DNA of 6,233 nucleotides, from assembly GCA_015492115.1 (NCBI GenBank), contig WGFS01000037.1, forward strand, positions 1-6,233, written 5' to 3'. This DNA is from Aquificaceae bacterium (GTDB lineage Bacteria > Aquificota > Aquificia > Aquificales > Aquificaceae). The translations under genes were made by a program, and so were the position numbers. Under the pieces are notes generated by a model that saw nothing but the letters and a program-made list of their open reading frames with translations, had not been told where the DNA came from and did not search any database. Below, in pieces: positions 4,145 through 6,233 of this stretch; the first letter of the stretch is position 1; each line of letters starts with the position of its first letter.

Positions 4145-5674
4145 TTCCCACTCTATGGTTGAAGGGGGTTTGGAAGATATATCGTAAACTACCCTTCCGA
4201 CCCCTCTCACCTCGTTTATTATCCTCCTCATCACGTGGTCTAAAAAGTCGTAGGGGAACCTGAACCAGTCCGCTGTCATTCCGTCCGTGCTCTCAACCGC
4301 CCTTAAGGCTATCACCTTCTCGTAGGTTCTTACGTCTCCCATAACCCCAACGGAGCGTACGGGAAGCAAAACCGCAAAAGCCTGCCATACCCTGTCGTAG
4401 AAGCCGTTCCTCTTGAGCTCCTCTATAAATATCCTGTCCGCCTTCCTCAGAACCTCAAGGTCTTCCCTGTTCACCTCTCCCAGTATCCTTATCGCGAGCC
4501 CTGGTCCCGGGAATGGATGCCTTCCCAGGATCTCCTTGGGGATGCCGAGCAGTTTACCTATCTCCCTCACCTCATCCTTGAAGAGCTCTCTGAAGGGTTC
4601 AAGGAGTTTCAGGTTCATTTTCTCGGGGAGTCCTCCCACGTTGTGGTGGGTCTTTATCTTTGCGGAGCCCTTTATACCCGCGCTCTCAACCACGTCCGGA
4701 TACAGTGTTCCCTGAAGGAGAAAACGGGCACCTTCTACCCTCTTTGCCTCTCTCTCAAAGACCTCTATGAAGGTGTTTCCTATTATCCTCCTCTTCTCCT
4801 CCGGGTCCTCAACTCCCTTCAGTCTTTCAAGGAAGAGATCACTCGCATCAACGACCTTTAGGGGTAGTCCGAGCGCTCTTAGGTTCTTCTCAACCTCCTC
4901 CCTCTCACCGAGCCTCAGTAGTCCGTGGTCTATGAAGAAGCAGTGGAGCTTATCCCCTATGGCTCTGTGGACGAGTACACTTGCCACCGTTGAGTCAACA
5001 CCTCCTGAGAGGGCTGATATAACATGGGCGTCTCCCACGGTCTCCCTTATCTCTTTAATCTTCTCCTCTATGAAGTCCCCCATCTCCCAGTTCCTCTGGG
5101 CTCCGCACACTCCATAAACGAAATTTGCAAGGAGCTCTTTTCCGTAAGCTGTGTGGATCACCTCGGGGTGGAACTGGAAGCCGTATATCCTTCTGTCCTT
5201 TGAGGCTATCACAGCGTGAGGTGAATTTTCAGAGACCGCAAGGGTCTCAAAACCCTCTGGAAGCTGGGAGACCCTGTCCGCATGGCTCATCCATACGTCA
5301 AATTCGTCGGGAATACCCTCAAATATGGTGTCCCTCTTGACTACCCTAAGACGGGCTCTCCCGTACTCCTGGCGGTCAGACTTCTCAACCCTCCCACCGA
5401 GCTGGTGGGCTATGACCTGAAGACCGTAACATATCCCGAGAATGGGAACTCCGAGATCGTATACGCTGGGGTCGGGAAGGGGTGCGTCCTCAGAATAGAC
5501 CGATGCGGGACCTCCTGAGAATATCAGTCCGTAGGGTTCCCTCTCTTTTATCTCCTCAAGGGGTGTGTCCCAGTGGACTATCTCGCTGTAAACACCGAGC
5601 TCCCTTACCCTCCTTGCTATCAGCTGGACGTACTGAGAGCCAAAGTTAACCACGAGAACGGGTCTTCTCTTCAT
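4142..5674 (-). CDS. guaA: GMP synthase (glutamine-hydrolysing)
   Basis: A full-length 510-residue cytoplasmic enzyme that converts XMP, ATP and glutamine into GMP, the last step of guanine nucleotide synthesis. Residues 1-190 are the class I glutaminase: FSGGPASVY (52-60), the nucleophile Cys82 in GICYGLQ, and the His169/Glu171 pair in FQFHPEV. Residues 200-395 are the ATP-pyrophosphatase unit with the PP-loop SGGVDST (223-229), QGTLYPDVVESAG (321-333), KTHHNVGGLPE (341-351) and RHPFPGPGLAIR (385-396). The rest is the dimerisation domain, ending in the family's conserved DISSKPPSTIEWE. No residue is missing and the length is normal. The only SD-like AGGAG (5692-5696) is 17 bases from the ATG, too far to serve it, while a TAAAAT ends 6 bases upstream, so the message may be leaderless. 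It is divergent from bioA with 50 bases between and convergent with the LysM gene. Confidence 0.98.
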   Translation of the reverse strand: MKRRPVLVVNFGSQYVQLIARRVRELGVYSEIVHWDTPLEEIKEREPYGLIFSGGPASVYSEDAPLPDPSVYDLGVPILGICYGLQVIAHQLGGRVEKSDRQEYGRARLRVVKRDTIFEGIPDEFDVWMSHADRVSQLPEGFETLAVSENSPHAVIASKDRRIYGFQFHPEVIHTAYGKELLANFVYGVCGAQRNWEMGDFIEEKIKEIRETVGDAHVISALSGGVDSTVASVLVHRAIGDKLHCFFIDHGLLRLGEREEVEKNLRALGLPLKVVDASDLFLERLKGVEDPEEKRRIIGNTFIEVFEREAKRVEGARFLLQGTLYPDVVESAGIKGSAKIKTHHNVGGLPEKMNLKLLEPFRELFKDEVREIGKLLGIPKEILGRHPFPGPGLAIRILGEVNREDLEVLRKADRIFIEELKRNGFYDRVWQAFAVLLPVRSVGVMGDVRTYEKVIALRAVESTDGMTADWFRFPYDFLDHVMRRIINEVRGVGRVVYDISSKPPSTIEWE

Positions 5675-5680
5675 GGAAAT

Positions 5681-5686
5681 ATTTTA
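5681..5686 (-). promoter_or_regulatory. Candidate -10 element of guaA
   Basis: The minus strand reads TAAAAT (5 of 6 to consensus), ending 6 bases before the guaA ATG, so transcription would begin at or within a base of the A of ATG. No good -35 appears at 16-18 bases (around 5703-5710). The short distance fits a leaderless message, but the missing -35 keeps confidence modest. Confidence 0.38.
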
Positions 5687-5687
5687 A

Positions 5688-5716
5688 TTAACTCCTAAAG
5701 CTCTCTTGGTTAAAAT
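5688..5716 (+). promoter_or_regulatory. Candidate promoter of bioA
   Basis: TTAACT (5688-5693, 4 of 6) and TAAAAT (5711-5716, 5 of 6) are separated by 17 bases. The start would be near 5723, two bases before the bioA ATG, and no SD is present, so bioA also looks leaderless. The -35 lies one base from the guaA -10 on the other strand; together the two TTAAAAT copies form outward-facing inverted repeats (5681-5687 and 5710-5716). Confidence 0.5.
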
Positions 5717-5724
5717 TAAGCACC

Positions 5725-6233
5725 ATGGAGATCGGTGCTGAGCTTCTGGAGAGGTGGGATAAAGAACACTTCTGGCATCCCTTCACCCAGATGAAGGTTT
5801 ACAGGGAAGAGGAAAACATAATCTTTGATAGAGGAGAGGGCGTCTACCTCTGGGACGTACACGGGAGGAGGTACATAGATGCAATATCCTCCCTGTGGTG
5901 CAACGTTCACGGGCACAATCATCCAAAGCTCAACAACGCCATAATGAAACAGCTCTGCAGGGTAGCCCACACCACAACGCTGGGAAGCTCCAACGTTCCA
6001 GCAATACTGCTGGCAAAGAGGCTGACCGAGATCGCTCCCGAAGGTCTTACAAAGGTATTCTACTCGGAGGACGGGGCTGAAGCTGTGGAGATAGCCATAA
6101 AGATGGCATACCACTACTGGAGGAACAGGGGAGAGGAGAGGAAGGTTTTCATAACCCTCTCCGAGGCCTACCACGGGGATACCATAGGGGCGGTGAGCGT
6201 AGGTGGGATAGACCTCTTCCACGGAACTTACAG
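5725..6233 (+). CDS. bioA: Adenosylmethionine-8-amino-7-oxononanoate aminotransferase (3' end cut by window edge)
   Basis: PLP enzyme of biotin synthesis that moves an amino group from S-adenosylmethionine to 8-amino-7-oxononanoate, giving diaminopelargonate. Only the first 169 of about 430-450 residues are here. BioA marks include HFWHPFTQM (15-23), which separates it from other class III aminotransferases, GVYLWDVHGRRYIDAISSLW (39-58) with Trp58 in the substrate-pocket position, HGHNHPKLN (62-70), the cofactor phosphate-binding turn YSEDGAEAVE (113-122) and EAYHGDTIGA (147-156) with the active-site Tyr149. The turn has Gly-Ala where E. coli BioA has Gly-Ser, a common variant in the family. 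The PLP-binding Lys lies beyond the window. The start at 5725 is the first ATG in frame and leaves a normal N-terminus; no SD precedes it. Confidence 0.95.
   Translation, partial: MEIGAELLERWDKEHFWHPFTQMKVYREEENIIFDRGEGVYLWDVHGRRYIDAISSLWCNVHGHNHPKLNNAIMKQLCRVAHTTTLGSSNVPAILLAKRLTEIAPEGLTKVFYSEDGAEAVEIAIKMAYHYWRNRGEERKVFITLSEAYHGDTIGAVSVGGIDLFHGTY

Noticed and set aside
4413..5518. Several plus-strand open frames inside guaA
   Set aside because: All overlap intact GMP synthase coding sequence in other frames and have Ser/Leu-rich compositions typical of antisense reading.
5716..6222. 168-codon open frame on the minus strand opposite bioA
   Set aside because: It lies fully antisense to clear BioA coding sequence, encodes a Pro/Tyr/Val-rich chain with no recognisable domain, and has no ribosome binding site of note.

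Overview
The window looks like chromosomal DNA from a thermophilic bacterium of the Aquificaceae (Aquifex / Hydrogenobacter / Thermocrinis group). Two observations support this. The carbamoyl-phosphate synthase large chain is present only as a free-standing N-terminal half, an arrangement known from Aquifex aeolicus. The proteins are also rich in Lys, Glu, Arg and Ile/Val, and genes are packed tightly with overlapping or abutting ends. Genus and species cannot be read from the sequence alone.

Layout from left to right. Positions 1-1505 (minus strand) hold three overlapping genes, read from right to left: an exported SCP2-domain protein, a small ThiS/MoaD/TtuB-type ubiquitin-like sulfur carrier, and the first 283 residues of the SEDS peptidoglycan polymerase RodA, which runs off the left edge. 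A 111-base gap (1506-1616) carries a strong Shine-Dalgarno (SD) inside a possible hairpin, a candidate promoter and an AT-rich inverted repeat. Positions 1617-3287 (minus) are the N-terminal half of CarB. Positions 3338-4141 (plus) are two small envelope lipoprotein genes, the first an Lpp-like coiled coil and the second a coiled coil plus LysM domain. Their matching N-termini suggest a tandem duplication. Positions 4142-5674 (minus) are complete GMP synthase, guaA, whose stop codon abuts the LysM gene's stop codon. Positions 5725-6233 (plus) are the start of bioA, which runs off the right edge.

Functionally the window mixes core nucleotide and cofactor biosynthesis (carB1, guaA, bioA) with cell-envelope genes (rodA, the two lipoproteins, the exported SCP2 protein). 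Translation signals seem to follow that split. The SCP2 gene and both lipoprotein genes have strong, well-placed SD sequences. carB1, guaA and bioA have none at a usable distance and instead have a -10-like hexamer only 6-10 bases before the ATG, as expected for leaderless mRNAs. Both divergent intergenic regions (carB1/lipoprotein and guaA/bioA) are 50 bases long and hold overlapping, outward-facing promoter elements.

No RNA gene, CRISPR array, insertion sequence or clear mobile element was seen, and no gene-free stretch exceeds 111 bases. Nothing here is convincingly a wholly new system. The best leads are the paired lipoproteins, the sulfur carrier with one residue after its Gly-Gly, the SD-masking hairpin and the leaderless pattern.
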